From positions 2,177,501-2,241,500 of the forward strand of contig NZ_SGWE01000004.1 of assembly GCF_013337115.1 (NCBI RefSeq): 64,000 bases of DNA, given 5' to 3'. The first letter of the stretch is position 1. The number at the start of each line of letters is the position of its first letter. The notes under the pieces are model-generated. The model was given only the letters and a program-made list of their open reading frames with translations. It had not been told where the DNA came from and did not search any database. Below are positions 44,719 to 55,441 of the stretch, in pieces. The position numbers and the translations under genes are program-made. The stretch comes from Deinococcus sp. JMULE3. GTDB taxonomy: Bacteria > Deinococcota > Deinococci > Deinococcales > Deinococcaceae.

Positions 44719-46080
44719 TCATCCCACCAGGATGTCGCGTTCCGGCGGGTACTTGATCACGCTGCCCGGCGTCTCCCGCAGGCTCAGCGCCAGCGCGAAC
44801 GTCACCGGCCCGATCCGCCCCAGGTACATCAGCGCGCACAGGACCACCAGGCCCGCGTCGTTCAGGCGGTGCGTCACGTCGAGGCTCAGGCCCACCGTCG
44901 CCGCCGCGCTGACCGTCTCGAACAGCAGCGGCGTGAAGCCCAGCGCCGGATTCGTGACCAGCATCAGGAAGAACCCCGTGAACACCAGCAGCGTGTAGAT
45001 GGTCGTGATCGTCCCGGCCCGCACGACGTTCTCCGGCATCACGCGCCGCCCGAACGCGATGAGTTCCGTGCGGCCCCGGATCAGGTTCCACGCGCTGCCC
45101 AGCAGGATCGCGAACGTACTCGTCTTGATGCCCCCACCGGTCGAGCCGCTGTTCGCCCCGATGAACATCAGTGCGATCAGCAGGAACACGCTCCCCGGCG
45201 CCAGCGCCAGCAGGTCCACCGTCGCGAAGCCCCCGGAGCGGGGCGTGACGCTCTGGAACGCCGCGGCCAGCAGCTTCCCGCCAGTGCCCAGGCCCGAGAA
45301 TGCGCCCCGCCACTCCAGGGCCAGCAGCAGCGCCGCGCCCAGCGCCAGCAGCGCCCCGGTCGTCACCAGCGTCAGGCGGCTGTACACCATCAGGCGCGTG
45401 CGGCGCGGGTTCGCCAGGTGCGTCAGGAGGTTCAGCTGCACCAGGAACCCCAGGCCGCCCAGCACGATCAGCAGCGCGATCACGCCACTCACCAGCGGGT
45501 CCTGCGCGTACGGGAGCATCCCGCCGGGCACCACCACGAAGCCCGCGTTGTTGTACGCGCTGATCGAGTGGAACACCGACTGGTACAGGCCCTCGCCCAG
45601 CCCGAACTGCGGCACGAACCGCAGGGACAGCAGCAGCGTTCCCACCCCCTGCGCCACGAAGGTGTACAGGAAGATGATCCGCACCAGTCCCAGCACGCCC
45701 CCCACGTCCAGGGCGTTCACCTGCTGCGCCAGCTGCTGCCGCTCGCTGAAGTTCACGCGCCGCCCCGTCAGCAGCGCGAACAGTGTCCCGAACGTCAGGA
45801 TGCCCAGTCCGCCCACCTGCGCCAGCAGCAGGATCGTCACCTGTCCCAGCCGCGTGAACGCCTCGCCGGTATCCGCCACGACCAGTCCCGTGATGCAGAT
45901 CGCGCTGGTCGCCGTGAAGATCAGGTCCACCACGCTCAGGTCCGCGCCGGGCCGCGTCATGCCCGGCAGGTGCAGCGCCGCCGCGCCCAGCGCGATGCCC
46001 AGCAGGTACACCAGCGCGATCAGCTGCGGCGGCCGGAGCCTGCGCGCCCGGCGACGCGCACGCGTCACGCCGCGCGGCAC
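44719..46080 (-). CDS. TrkH/KtrB-family potassium transporter subunit, copy 1
   Basis: 453 aa membrane protein with four M1-P-M2 repeats. The four filter-like segments are visible: TSAICITGLVV, SISAYNNAGFVV, QSVTPRSGGFATVD and VSAAATVGLSLDV, together with GANSGSTGGGIKTSTFAILL, which is typical of KtrB. KtrB works with the cytosolic gating ring KtrA, which is not encoded here. GTG start 19 nt after the stop of copy 2, so both are likely one operon. The duplicated pair may differ in ion preference. Confidence 0.93.
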   Translation of the reverse strand: MPRGVTRARRRARRLRPPQLIALVYLLGIALGAAALHLPGMTRPGADLSVVDLIFTATSAICITGLVVADTGEAFTRLGQVTILLLAQVGGLGILTFGTLFALLTGRRVNFSERQQLAQQVNALDVGGVLGLVRIIFLYTFVAQGVGTLLLSLRFVPQFGLGEGLYQSVFHSISAYNNAGFVVVPGGMLPYAQDPLVSGVIALLIVLGGLGFLVQLNLLTHLANPRRTRLMVYSRLTLVTTGALLALGAALLLALEWRGAFSGLGTGGKLLAAAFQSVTPRSGGFATVDLLALAPGSVFLLIALMFIGANSGSTGGGIKTSTFAILLGSAWNLIRGRTELIAFGRRVMPENVVRAGTITTIYTLLVFTGFFLMLVTNPALGFTPLLFETVSAAATVGLSLDVTHRLNDAGLVVLCALMYLGRIGPVTFALALSLRETPGSVIKYPPERDILVG

Positions 46081-46099
46081 CGGCCGGGCCAGGAGAGGA

Positions 46100-47419
46100 T
46101 CATCCGATCAGGATATCCTTGTCCGCCGGGTAGCGGATCAGCGCGCGACTGTCAGGCCGGTTGAACGCCACCGCGAACGTCAGCGGCCCGATGCGGCCCA
46201 GGAACATCAGGAGAATCAGCACGACCTGCTGATTCGCGTTCAGCAGCGGCGTGGTGTTCATGCTCAGGCCCACCGTGCCGAACGCGCTGACCGCCTCGAA
46301 GAACAGGTTCACGAACAGTACGTCCGCGCGGGAATTGAACACCAGCAGCAGCAGGAACATCACGTTCACCAGCCCGATGCTCAGCAGCCCGACCGTCATG
46401 GCCCGCAGGATCGTGTCCGTGTCGATGCGCCGCCGGAACAGCGTCGTGTCGCGCCGCCCGCGCACCATGCTCCACGCGGAAGCCATCATCACGTAGAAGG
46501 TGCTGGTCTTGATGCCGCCACCCGTCCCGCCGGGGTTCGCGCCGATGAACATCAGGATGATCGTCATGAACAGCGTGGACAACTGCATCGCGCCATAATC
46601 CAGCGTGTTGAAGCCCGCCGTGCGCGTCGTGACGCTCTGGAAGAAACTCGCCAGCAGCTTCTCCCCGAAGCCCAGCGGCGCCAGCGTCTTCGGGTTGCTC
46701 CACTCGAACGCCAGGTACCCCAGCGTGCCCACCACCAGCAGCGCGGCCATCATGGTCAGCACCAGCTTGCTGTGCACCATCAGGCGGTTGCGGCGCGGGT
46801 TCATCAGGTGCGCCACCACGTTCAGTTGCACCAGGAAGCCCGTGCCGCCCAGGATGATCAGCAGCGCGATCACTCCGCTCACCAGCGGGTCGCCCACGAA
46901 ACCCATCAGGTTGTCGCTGTACAGCGCAAAACCCGCGTTGTTGAACGCACTGACCGAGTGGAACAGCGCGTAGAACAGCCCCGGCCCCCAGCCCTCCTGC
47001 GGCACGAACCGGAACGCCAGCAGCGCCGCGCCCGCCAGTTCGATCAGGAACGTGTACAGGAAGATGCTGCGGATCAATCCCAGCACCCCACCCGCGTTCA
47101 GCGCGCCCACCTGCTGCGCCACGCGCATCCGCTCGGTGAAGTTCACGCGGCGGCGCGACAGCAGCGCGAAGGACGTGCCGAACGTGATGATCCCCAGGCC
47201 GCCCAGCTGAATGAGCAGCATGATCACCAGCTGCCCCGCCCGGTTGAAGTCCCGGCTGGGGTCGATGACGTTCAGGCCCGTCACGCACAGCGCGCTGGTC
47301 GCCGTGAACAGCGCCTGCAGGAAGCTCACGCTGCGGCGCGTGCCGTCCTCGTTCACGCCGTGCAGGCCCGGCAGGGTCAGCAGCAGCCCACCCAGCAGGA
47401 TCGCCACCGCGAACGACAA
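46100..47419 (-). CDS. TrkH/KtrB-family potassium transporter subunit, copy 2 (N-terminal frame uncertain)
   Basis: About 440 aa in the main frame. Filter segments: TSALCVTGLNVI, SVSAFNNAGFALY, QSVTTRTAGFNTLD and VSAFGTVGLSMNT; GANPGGTGGGIKTSTFYVMM is shared with copy 1. In this frame the only starts are TTG/CTG (TTG 47419 used here). The only ATG with a promoter-like TAGAAT (47533-47528) is at 47514 in another frame that stops at 47440; adding one base in the G/C runs near 47494-47502 would fuse it to RKPLLARLNPPQLIALSFA, matching copy 1 (RLRPPQLIALVYL). So a missing base is likely. Confidence 0.9.
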   Translation of the reverse strand: MSFAVAILLGGLLLTLPGLHGVNEDGTRRSVSFLQALFTATSALCVTGLNVIDPSRDFNRAGQLVIMLLIQLGGLGIITFGTSFALLSRRRVNFTERMRVAQQVGALNAGGVLGLIRSIFLYTFLIELAGAALLAFRFVPQEGWGPGLFYALFHSVSAFNNAGFALYSDNLMGFVGDPLVSGVIALLIILGGTGFLVQLNVVAHLMNPRRNRLMVHSKLVLTMMAALLVVGTLGYLAFEWSNPKTLAPLGFGEKLLASFFQSVTTRTAGFNTLDYGAMQLSTLFMTIILMFIGANPGGTGGGIKTSTFYVMMASAWSMVRGRRDTTLFRRRIDTDTILRAMTVGLLSIGLVNVMFLLLLVFNSRADVLFVNLFFEAVSAFGTVGLSMNTTPLLNANQQVVLILLMFLGRIGPLTFAVAFNRPDSRALIRYPADKDILIG

Positions 47420-47566
47420 CGCGATCAGCTGCGGCGGGTTCAGGCGGGCCAGCAGGGGTTTACGGCGACTGGAGCGGCCCGGTTCCGGCGCGTGGGGTGG
47501 GGAGAGGCGCTCATAGGTGCGGCCCGGATTCTACGCCCCGCCGCGCAGCCCGTATACTGATCTGCT

Positions 47567-48640
47567 ATGCCGCGCCCTGCCCGCCCCGACCGAAACGCGC
47601 CCAAGGGCCGCCCCCGCCCCAAAGTGGACCACCGCACCCGCCAGCCCGCCCGCGAGTACGAACTCGACGTGCTGGCCGGACTGGAAGACGTCGCCGCGAC
47701 CGAACTGAGCGGCGTGCCGCTGGCCCGCGACGTGCGCGGCCTGCGCTTCTGGTTCCCCGGCAGCCCCGAACGCCTGACCCGCATGCGCAGCGTCGTTGCC
47801 GTGTACCGCATCCGCACCTGGGACGTGCCCCGCCCGCGCGGCCTGCTGGGCAACCAGCAGCTTTCCGAACTCACCGAGTACCTGCGTGAGGTCGTGGAGG
47901 TCGGCGGGCACCAGTCCTTCCGCTTCGGCGCGGCCGGGAAGGACAGCCCGGTCATGCAGCGCCTCGCGGAGGAACTCCAGCAGAGCCTGAACCTCCCGCA
48001 CGACCCCGAGGCGGGCGAACTGCTGATCCGCCTGCGTCCCAGCGACGACGCTCAGGGCTGGGACGTCCTGGCCCGCATCACGCCCAGGCCCCTCAGCGCC
48101 CGCCCGTGGCGCGTGTGCAACATGGCGGGCGGCCTGAACGCCACCATCGCGTACGCCGCACACAAACTCGCCGGGCAGCGCGACGCCGACCGCATCTTCA
48201 ACCCCATGAGCGGCAGCGGCACCCTCCTGATCGAACGGGACCTGATGGGACCCAGCGCCGCCCTGGTCGGCGTGGACATCAACCCCGAAGCCGTGCGGTG
48301 CGCGCAGGAGAACATCCGCGCCGCCAAACGCCAGATCGAGGTCGCCCACCGCGACGCCCTCCACACCGACCTCCCCGCCCGGTCCTTCGACCTGATCATG
48401 GCCGACCTCCCCTGGGGCGACGCGATCAGCAGCCACGGCGCGAACGAGACCCTCTACCCCGCCTTCCTGACCGAGATGCACCGCCTCACCAGCCAGCGCG
48501 GCCGCCTGTGCGTCATCACCCACGAGATCCGCCTGTTCGAACGCGTCCTGGCACAGCAGCAGAAATGGCACGCGCACGAACTCTTCCAGGTCGCCAGCGG
48601 CGGCCACCACCCCAAGGCGTACCTGCTCAGCAAAAGGTAG
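47567..48640 (+). CDS. THUMP-domain RNA (guanine-N2) methyltransferase, TrmN/RlmL-like
   Basis: 357 aa. A basic N-terminal tail, then a THUMP-containing region (YELDVLAGLEDVAATELSGVPL) and a class I methyltransferase: RIFNPMSGSGTLLIERDL (SAM loop), LVGVDINPEAVRCAQENI, HRDALHTDL and the catalytic MADLPWGDAISSHG (DLPWG, the (D/N)PP(Y/F/W) motif). This is the group including Thermus TrmN (m2G6 of tRNA) and RlmK/L. The target is RNA, probably tRNA. ATG 8 nt after TATACT (47553-47558). A 7-bp array begins in its stop codon. Confidence 0.88.
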   Translation: MPRPARPDRNAPKGRPRPKVDHRTRQPAREYELDVLAGLEDVAATELSGVPLARDVRGLRFWFPGSPERLTRMRSVVAVYRIRTWDVPRPRGLLGNQQLSELTEYLREVVEVGGHQSFRFGAAGKDSPVMQRLAEELQQSLNLPHDPEAGELLIRLRPSDDAQGWDVLARITPRPLSARPWRVCNMAGGLNATIAYAAHKLAGQRDADRIFNPMSGSGTLLIERDLMGPSAALVGVDINPEAVRCAQENIRAAKRQIEVAHRDALHTDLPARSFDLIMADLPWGDAISSHGANETLYPAFLTEMHRLTSQRGRLCVITHEIRLFERVLAQQQKWHAHELFQVASGGHHPKAYLLSKR

Positions 48641-48666
48641 TGGGCAGTAGGGAGTGGGTTGTGGGG
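48639..48666. repeat. degenerate 7-bp tandem array
   Basis: Four in-register units AGTGGGC, AGTAGGG, AGTGGGT, TGTGGGG, the first using the AG of the preceding TAG stop. Same unit type as 19941-19968 and (reverse complement) 9699-9733. Confidence 0.7.
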
Positions 48667-48708
48667 GGGGCCTTGACGCGGGCGGGCTCGCCGCGCAGCC
48701 GCTGTTGA

Positions 48709-48776
48709 CCATCAACCATCAACCATCAACCATCAACCATCAACCATCAACCATCAACCATCAACCATCAACCATC
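48709..48776. repeat. perfect heptanucleotide repeat (CCATCAA)9-10
   Basis: Nine exact copies of CCATCAA followed by a partial CCATC, ending 7 nt before the TACGCT -10 of the oxidoreductase gene, so it covers the -35 region and beyond. The unit equals half-units in the inverted repeats at 13459-13515 and 53759-53802. Exact repeats of this length are prone to slippage. Confidence 0.95.
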
Positions 48777-48795
48777 CGCCTGTTACGCTGCTGGT

Positions 48796-49791
48796 ATGAC
48801 CGACCGACCGTTCCGCTGGGGGCTGCTGGGGGCCGCCCGCATTGCCCGCGCGCTGATTCCCGCGATTCGCGAGGCGGGCGGTGAGGTCGTGGGTTTCGGC
48901 GCGCGGGACCCGCACTCCGCGCGGGCGCAGGCGTTCGCGCAGCAGTGGGACGTGCCGGTGCTCGGTACGTACGAGGATGTGATCGCGGCGGACGTGGACG
49001 CCGTGTACAACCCCCTCCCGAACGACGCGCACCTGCCCTGGAGCGAGGCCGCGCTGCGCGCCGGGAAGCACGCCCTGACCGAGAAACCCGTCGCGCTGAA
49101 CGCCGCGCAGGCGCAGGCCCTCGCGGACGCCGCGCGCGACACCGGGCGGCTGCATCTGGAGGCGTTCGCGTACCGCTTCCAGCCGCACGTGGACCGCGTG
49201 CGCGAGATCGCCGCGCAGGACCTCGGGGAGATCCGCGCCGTGCGGGGCCTGTTCGGGTTCCACATGACCAACCCGGACGACTTCCGCTGGAACGCCGACC
49301 AGGGCGGCGGGGCGCTGCTGGACGTCGGCACGTACCCCGTGAACCTCATCCGGCTGCTGCTGGGCGAACCCGCCGCCGTGACCGCCCAGGCCCGCTGGAC
49401 GCCCGGCGGGGTGGACCTCGGCCTGAGCGGCACCCTGGAATACCCGCACGCCCTGGCGAGCCTCGACTGCGGCTTCGACTGGGACGAGGGAGGCAGCACC
49501 CAGCGCCTGACCGTGATCGGCACGCGCGGCACGCTGGACGTGGACGGCGTGTTCCACAGCCACACGCAGGAGCCCACCACCCTGCGCGTCGAGACGGACC
49601 GCCGCACCCGCACCGAACAGATCGGCCCCGGCAACGGCTACGCCCGCATGGTCGCGCACCTCCAGCGCGCCGCACGCGGCCAGGAGGCACTGCTCTTCAC
49701 GCCGGACGACGCCGTCGCGCAGGCCCGCGTACTCGACGCGCTGCTGCACGCCGCGCGCACCGGGCAGCGGGTGGCCCTGCCGGACCACTGA
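48796..49791 (+). CDS. Gfo/Idh/MocA-family oxidoreductase
   Basis: 331 aa. N-terminal Rossmann fold ([22 protein letters not shown], then [17 protein letters not shown]) and the family motif [11 protein letters not shown] with the catalytic Lys of EKP; the C-terminal alpha/beta domain contains [19 protein letters not shown], whose Asp-x-x-x-Tyr sits at the sugar site. Such enzymes oxidise sugars or inositols with NAD(P), or act as dimeric dihydrodiol dehydrogenases; the substrate is unknown. ATG 6 nt after TACGCT (48784-48789). The perfect 7-bp repeat lies in its promoter. Confidence 0.9.
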   Translation: MTDRPFRWGLLGAARIARALIPAIREAGGEVVGFGARDPHSARAQAFAQQWDVPVLGTYEDVIAADVDAVYNPLPNDAHLPWSEAALRAGKHALTEKPVALNAAQAQALADAARDTGRLHLEAFAYRFQPHVDRVREIAAQDLGEIRAVRGLFGFHMTNPDDFRWNADQGGGALLDVGTYPVNLIRLLLGEPAAVTAQARWTPGGVDLGLSGTLEYPHALASLDCGFDWDEGGSTQRLTVIGTRGTLDVDGVFHSHTQEPTTLRVETDRRTRTEQIGPGNGYARMVAHLQRAARGQEALLFTPDDAVAQARVLDALLHAARTGQRVALPDH

Positions 49792-49852
49792 GCGGCACAG
49801 CAATGGGCAGATTGACGCGCGCGAGCGTCTCGCCGTCCCTATGATGCCCGCC

Positions 49853-50506
49853 ATGATCAAGGTCTTCTGGCGGTCAGAGGACGCCCCGCGCGGCGCAGGC
49901 GTGATCGGGTCCTGCGGCGGACAGCCGCCACTGCACCTGACCGAGGCTCCGGACTGTCGGCTGTGCGGGACGCCCATGCCGTACTTCTTCACCCTCGACG
50001 TATCCGGAGTGCTGCCCGGCCGTCACCTGAGCCTGTTCTACTGCGTGTCCTGCACGGGTAGCACCGTGCCGACATTCCCCGAAACCCCGGTCAGTCGGCC
50101 CATCAGCGCGGCCGAGGCACGCTCACTCCAGACCGACTACCGGCTGTACCTTCACGGCCCTGAGCATCCGCAGATGGAGGTCGCCTCGCCCCTTGTCGAG
50201 ACGCCGGTGTACGGGAAGGCCTCCAGGGCCGACGCCTACGGGGGAAGCAAGATCGGCGGGACGCCCACGAAGTACTGGGGCGAGGCGGACGGGAACATTC
50301 ACCGGCTCCTCCTGCAGATTCGTGCGTTGGACGACGTCGTCTTTCCGCGCAGGCCCGGTACGCCCCGCCAGCAGGCCTATAAGTTGCTCTCGGACGACCC
50401 GGAATTCCACGACGCTGAACACTACCGACTCGTGAACGGCATTCCGATCTACATCTTCGCGACGCACGACGAAGAATCGGCGTTTCTCGTGACCGGACGG
50501 TTCTAA
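49853..50506 (+). CDS. hypothetical protein with Cys pairs (zinc-ribbon-like)
   Basis: 217 aa, not firmly recognised. CRLCG and YCVSC, about 30 residues apart, could bind one zinc; between them FFTLDVSGVLPGRHLSLF is beta-like. The C-terminal half (GGSKIGGTPTKYWGEADGN, IYIFATHDEESAFLVTGRF) resembles the DUF1963/YwqG style of GG.P motifs, which is a weak hint. Soluble, no signal peptide. ATG 49853 is preferred over 49841 because TATGAT (49840-49845) lies 7 nt upstream. Confidence 0.75.
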   Translation: MIKVFWRSEDAPRGAGVIGSCGGQPPLHLTEAPDCRLCGTPMPYFFTLDVSGVLPGRHLSLFYCVSCTGSTVPTFPETPVSRPISAAEARSLQTDYRLYLHGPEHPQMEVASPLVETPVYGKASRADAYGGSKIGGTPTKYWGEADGNIHRLLLQIRALDDVVFPRRPGTPRQQAYKLLSDDPEFHDAEHYRLVNGIPIYIFATHDEESAFLVTGRF

Positions 50507-50536
50507 CGGGCTGCCCAGGCCCGTAGAATGCCGCTC

Positions 50537-51472
50537 ATGACCGACATCCTCCAGGGCTGGCAGCCCGCGCCCGCCGGGCACAAGCACGTCGTGAGCGTCA
50601 GCCTGGGCAGCAGCGCCCGCAACGCCCGCGAAGAGGTGACCGTGCTGGGCCAGCCGTTCATCATCGAACGCCTCGGCACCGACGGCGACCCGGAGAAGAT
50701 GGCGGCGCTGTTCCAGGCGCTCGACGGCAAGGTGGACGCCTTCGGGCTGGGCGGCGCGGACCTGTACGTCATCGCGGACGAGAAGCGCTACACCTTCCGC
50801 AACGTCCGCGCCCTCGTGAAGAACGCTGTCAAAACGCCGGTCCTGGACGGCTCGGGCCTGAAGAACACCCTGGAACGCGACGCCATCGCGCAGCTCGACC
50901 CGATCCTGAACTGGCGCACCCAGAAGGTCCTGATGGTGTCCGCCGTGGACCGCTTCGGCATGGCCGAGGCCCTCGCGCAGCACCACGCCGACATCGTGTT
51001 CGGGGACATCGTGTTCGGCCTGAACCTCGACCGGCCCCTGCGCAGCATCACCTCCCTGCGCCGCGTCGCCAAACTCGTGCTGCCGGTCATCACGCAGCTC
51101 CCGCAGGACTGGTTCTACCCCACGGGCGCCAAGCAGGAGAGCAGCGTGCAGGGCAGCGGGACGAAGTACTACGCCTGGGCGGACGTGATCGCCGGGGACA
51201 CCCACTACGCCAAACGCTACGCCCCGCAGGACCTCAGCGGAAAGACGATCCTCACGCAGACCATCACCGCCGCCGACCGCGAGTGGATGAAGACGCGCGG
51301 CGTGAAGCGCCTGATCACCACCACGCCCCGCATGGGCAGCCGCAACTTCGCCACGAACGTCCTGGAAGCCATGTTCGTCGCCCTGAGCGGCAAACGCGAG
51401 GCCCTGACCGGCCCCGAGTACCTGGAATTCATCCGGCAGGTGGGCTTCAAACCCGAAGTCAACGAGCTGTAA
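50537..51472 (+). CDS. conserved Deinococcus-Thermus protein (quinate 5-dehydrogenase-like annotation)
   Basis: 311 aa. From memory, close relatives in Thermus/Deinococcus are labelled quinate 5-dehydrogenase, but I see no shikimate/quinate dehydrogenase motifs, so the label should be treated as unverified. Seen are KHVVSVSLGSSARN, DGKVDAFGLGGADLYVIADEKRY, KTPVLDGSGLKNTLER, VLMVSAVDRFGMAEALAQHHADIVFGD and a late TTTPRMGSRNFATNVLEA. The last two blocks look like a nucleotide-binding fold. ATG 7 nt after TAGAAT (50524-50529). Confidence 0.8.
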   Translation: MTDILQGWQPAPAGHKHVVSVSLGSSARNAREEVTVLGQPFIIERLGTDGDPEKMAALFQALDGKVDAFGLGGADLYVIADEKRYTFRNVRALVKNAVKTPVLDGSGLKNTLERDAIAQLDPILNWRTQKVLMVSAVDRFGMAEALAQHHADIVFGDIVFGLNLDRPLRSITSLRRVAKLVLPVITQLPQDWFYPTGAKQESSVQGSGTKYYAWADVIAGDTHYAKRYAPQDLSGKTILTQTITAADREWMKTRGVKRLITTTPRMGSRNFATNVLEAMFVALSGKREALTGPEYLEFIRQVGFKPEVNEL

Positions 51473-51473
51473 G

Positions 51474-51567
51474 GGACTGGACTGTGGGCTATGAGCTCTG
51501 GGCTCTGAGCCGGATAGCTGAAGCTTCTGCTCTGGCCTGAGCTCGCCTCATAGCTCAGAGCTCACTG
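51474..51567. repeat. inverted degenerate 7-bp arrays between convergent genes
   Basis: Left: GGACTGG, ACTGTGG, GCTATGA, GCTCTGG, GCTCTGA (51474-51508). Right, read on the minus strand from the APH-like gene stop: TGAGCTC, TGAGCTA, TGAGGCG. The arms are roughly complementary, so the RNA could fold into a long imperfect hairpin that may end both transcripts. Confidence 0.65.
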
Positions 51568-52509
51568 CCCCAGCGCCTCCTGCCACTGCGGTACGCGCGG
51601 GCTGATCCGCAGCAGCTGCATCAGCGCGGTGGTGGGGCGGGTGTACCACAGGTCGCCGTTCTCGTGCGCCTCCGGCTGCCGGGTGAGGTACCGGGTAGCG
51701 TTGTCCAGCGTGTACGCCAGCACCCGCAGGGTCAGGGCGTCGTCTGTGGTGCCGCTGGCCTCGCAGTACCCGGCGAGAAGGTCGGGAACCGCGAGCGGCC
51801 CGGAATAGCTGAGGTCCAGGGCCGGGTCGCCCCACCCGGCGTCCCCCCAGTCGATCAGGGCGGTGACCGCGCCGTCCCCATTGACCATCAGGTTCCCGGC
51901 GTGCAGGTCGTCGTGCAGGAAGGCGGGCTGCGCGGGCGGCGGGGTCTCGCTCAGCAGGCGGGCGGTCAGGTCGGTCGCCCAGTCCGCCTCGGCGGTGCCC
52001 AGCCGCTCGGCGGTCAGGACGCGCGCGCGGGTGCGGGCCGGGTCGGGCGGCTTGATGGTTTCCAGGTACCCGTGTGGGTCGGGTGCGCTGTCCACGCCCG
52101 CGTGCAGGGCGGCCAGGGCGCGGCCTGCCTCCCGCCACGCGCGCGACAGGCGTGGGTCGCCGTGCGCCCAGCCCAGGCCGTCCAGGCTGCGGCCCGGCGC
52201 GAAGGCGTACACGCTGACCGGCGCGTCCAGCACCGCGCGGGAATCGTCGAACACCAGCAGTTCCGGCGTCGGAAGGCCCGCCCGGACCGCCGCGGGCACG
52301 GCGACGCTCTCGGTCAGGGCGTCCGCCGCGTCGCCGGGCAGGGGCACGCGTAGCACCACGTCCTGCCCGGCGCGGCGGGCGCGGTACACGCGGTTCACGA
52401 TGCCCACGCTGGGCAGGCGCGTCAGGGGTCCCTCCAGCGCGAACTGCCGCGCGAAGGCGGCCAGTTCGGCGGGGGTCAGGTCAGGCAGGGCCGGCACGCG
52501 CCCCAGCAT
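51562..52509 (-). CDS. aminoglycoside-phosphotransferase-like (APH) kinase
   Basis: 315 aa. The N lobe contains a VVLRVPL strand (catalytic Lys replaced by Arg), then a helical linker; the C lobe has the kinase loop [13 protein letters not shown] (HxDxxxxN) and [18 protein letters not shown] (metal-binding Asp). Members phosphorylate antibiotics, choline, sugars or thiamine; the substrate is unknown, and drug resistance should not be inferred. Start is uncertain: ATG 52509 is used, while GTG 52497 is 7 nt after CATGCT and may be the leaderless start. Divergent from xpt. Confidence 0.85.
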   Translation of the reverse strand: MLGRVPALPDLTPAELAAFARQFALEGPLTRLPSVGIVNRVYRARRAGQDVVLRVPLPGDAADALTESVAVPAAVRAGLPTPELLVFDDSRAVLDAPVSVYAFAPGRSLDGLGWAHGDPRLSRAWREAGRALAALHAGVDSAPDPHGYLETIKPPDPARTRARVLTAERLGTAEADWATDLTARLLSETPPPAQPAFLHDDLHAGNLMVNGDGAVTALIDWGDAGWGDPALDLSYSGPLAVPDLLAGYCEASGTTDDALTLRVLAYTLDNATRYLTRQPEAHENGDLWYTRPTTALMQLLRISPRVPQWQEALGQ

Positions 52510-52562
52510 GCCGCGTAGGCGACCCGACCGGCATCCGCCAGACGGCGGGTACACTCCGGGGC

Positions 52563-53144
52563 ATGCAGGCACTCGTGGACGCCATTCGGCAGCAGGGCGA
52601 GATTCTCCCCGGCGGCATTCTCAAGGTGGACGGACTGGTCAACCACCAGCTTCTCCCGCACCTGACGCGCGAGATGGGGGAGACCTTCGCGCGGCACTTC
52701 GCGCCCCTGAACCCGAACAAGATCGTGACCATCGAGGTCAGCGGCATCGCGCCCGCCATCGCCACCGCCATGGTGCTGGGCGTGCCGATGGTGTACGCCC
52801 GCAAGAAGAAACCCGTCACCATGAAAGAACCCATCTTCACCGCGCAGTCCGTCAGTCGCACCAAGGGCGGCGTGGTGGACCTGTTCGTCAGCAGCGAGTT
52901 CCTGGGCGCAGACGACCGCGTGGTCGTCATCGACGACTTCCTCGCGTCGGGCGGCACGCTGCGCGCCCTGGCGGGCATGATCGACGTCAGCGGCGCGCAG
53001 CTGCTCGGGATCGGCTGCGTGGTGGAAAAGCAGTTCGAGTCGGGCCGCGAGAAACTCGCCGACCTGAACGTCCCTATCCACACGCTGGCGAACATCGTCC
53101 GCATGAGCGAAGCCGAGGGAATCCTGGTCGAGGCCGGACGCTGA
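52563..53144 (+). CDS. xpt: xanthine phosphoribosyltransferase
   Basis: 193 aa, normal length. Xpt salvages xanthine to XMP using PRPP. The PRPP loop [17 protein letters not shown] is clear, and the Xpt-type N terminus ([30 protein letters not shown]) plus [24 protein letters not shown] distinguish it from other purine PRTases. ATG 7 nt after TACACT (52550-52555): being leaderless it has no room for the purine riboswitch common in Firmicutes. Confidence 0.95.
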   Translation: MQALVDAIRQQGEILPGGILKVDGLVNHQLLPHLTREMGETFARHFAPLNPNKIVTIEVSGIAPAIATAMVLGVPMVYARKKKPVTMKEPIFTAQSVSRTKGGVVDLFVSSEFLGADDRVVVIDDFLASGGTLRALAGMIDVSGAQLLGIGCVVEKQFESGREKLADLNVPIHTLANIVRMSEAEGILVEAGR

Positions 53145-53171
53145 TCCGGGGGTGGGGGTACAATGCCCCCC

Positions 53172-53732
<561 letters not shown>

Positions 53733-53738
<6 letters not shown>

Positions 53739-53813
53739 AGAAGTAGAAGGTCAACAGTTGATGGTTGATGGACTGGGGATGGCCCCGATCCATCAACCAT
53801 CACCCTTTCACTC

Positions 53814-53820
<7 letters not shown>
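53733..53820. repeat. inverted 7-bp arrays with perfect 14-bp stem
   Basis: Heptamers AAGTAAA, GAAGTAG, AAGGTCA, ACAGTTG, ATGGTTG run from the cyclophilin stop; the opposite arm gives CATCAAC, CATCACC, CTTTCAC, TCTCAAC up to the antiporter stop. TGATGGTTGATGGA / TCCATCAACCATCA (53759-53802) pair perfectly over 14 bp with a 16-nt loop. Likely a two-way terminator. Confidence 0.85.
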
Positions 53821-55067
<1,247 letters not shown>

Positions 55068-55099
55068 CCCCCACACCATACCCCCCGCTGCAGGGCACG

Positions 55100-55123
55100 A
55101 AAAAACGCCCCACGGGGGGGCGC
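55100..55123 (-). terminator. intrinsic terminator of rpoZ
   Basis: On the minus strand GCGCCCC ... GGGGCGTTTTTTCG: a GC stem followed by six T, about 20 nt after the rpoZ stop and before the antiporter promoter. Confidence 0.85.
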
Positions 55124-55141
55124 TTTCCGGTCAAACGGGAA

Positions 55142-55441
55142 TCAGTCCCGTTCGCGTTCGCGTTCGGCGTTCAGCTGCGCCTGCAGCTGGGCCTGGCGCT
55201 GACGCACGTAATCCTGATGGAAGCGCTGCTCGTCGATCATGTTCGTGCCGACCGTGAGTTTCCCGGTCGCCAGTTCCCGCATCGCCTGCGTGACCAGATT
55301 CCGCGTGCGGACGCGCTGCTCGACCGGCAGCACGCTCGGCGCGCCGCTGCGCAGCTGCAGCGCACGCTTGGCGGTCACGACGCTCAGTCGGTACTTGCTG
55401 TCGGTCATTGACAGCAGCTTGTCAATATCTCGTTCTGCCAT
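55142..55441 (-). CDS. rpoZ: RNA polymerase omega subunit
   Basis: 99 aa. Omega helps assemble RNA polymerase by clamping beta-prime. The conserved helix DSKYRLSVVTAKRALQLRSG and VRTRNLVTQAMRELATGKL match omega; the C-terminal tail is Gln/Glu/Arg-rich coil. ATG at 55441 has GGGAGG 9 nt upstream. Gnd lies upstream in the same direction, separated by 255 nt that include repeat copy B. Confidence 0.93.
   Translation of the reverse strand: MAERDIDKLLSMTDSKYRLSVVTAKRALQLRSGAPSVLPVEQRVRTRNLVTQAMRELATGKLTVGTNMIDEQRFHQDYVRQRQAQLQAQLNAERERERD

Noticed and set aside
48709..48776. CRISPR-like direct repeats
   Set aside because: The units are 7 bp with no spacers; this is a simple tandem repeat.
52509..52562. 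Purine riboswitch in front of xpt
   Set aside because: The xpt -10 box is 7 nt before the ATG, so a leaderless transcript leaves no room for an aptamer.
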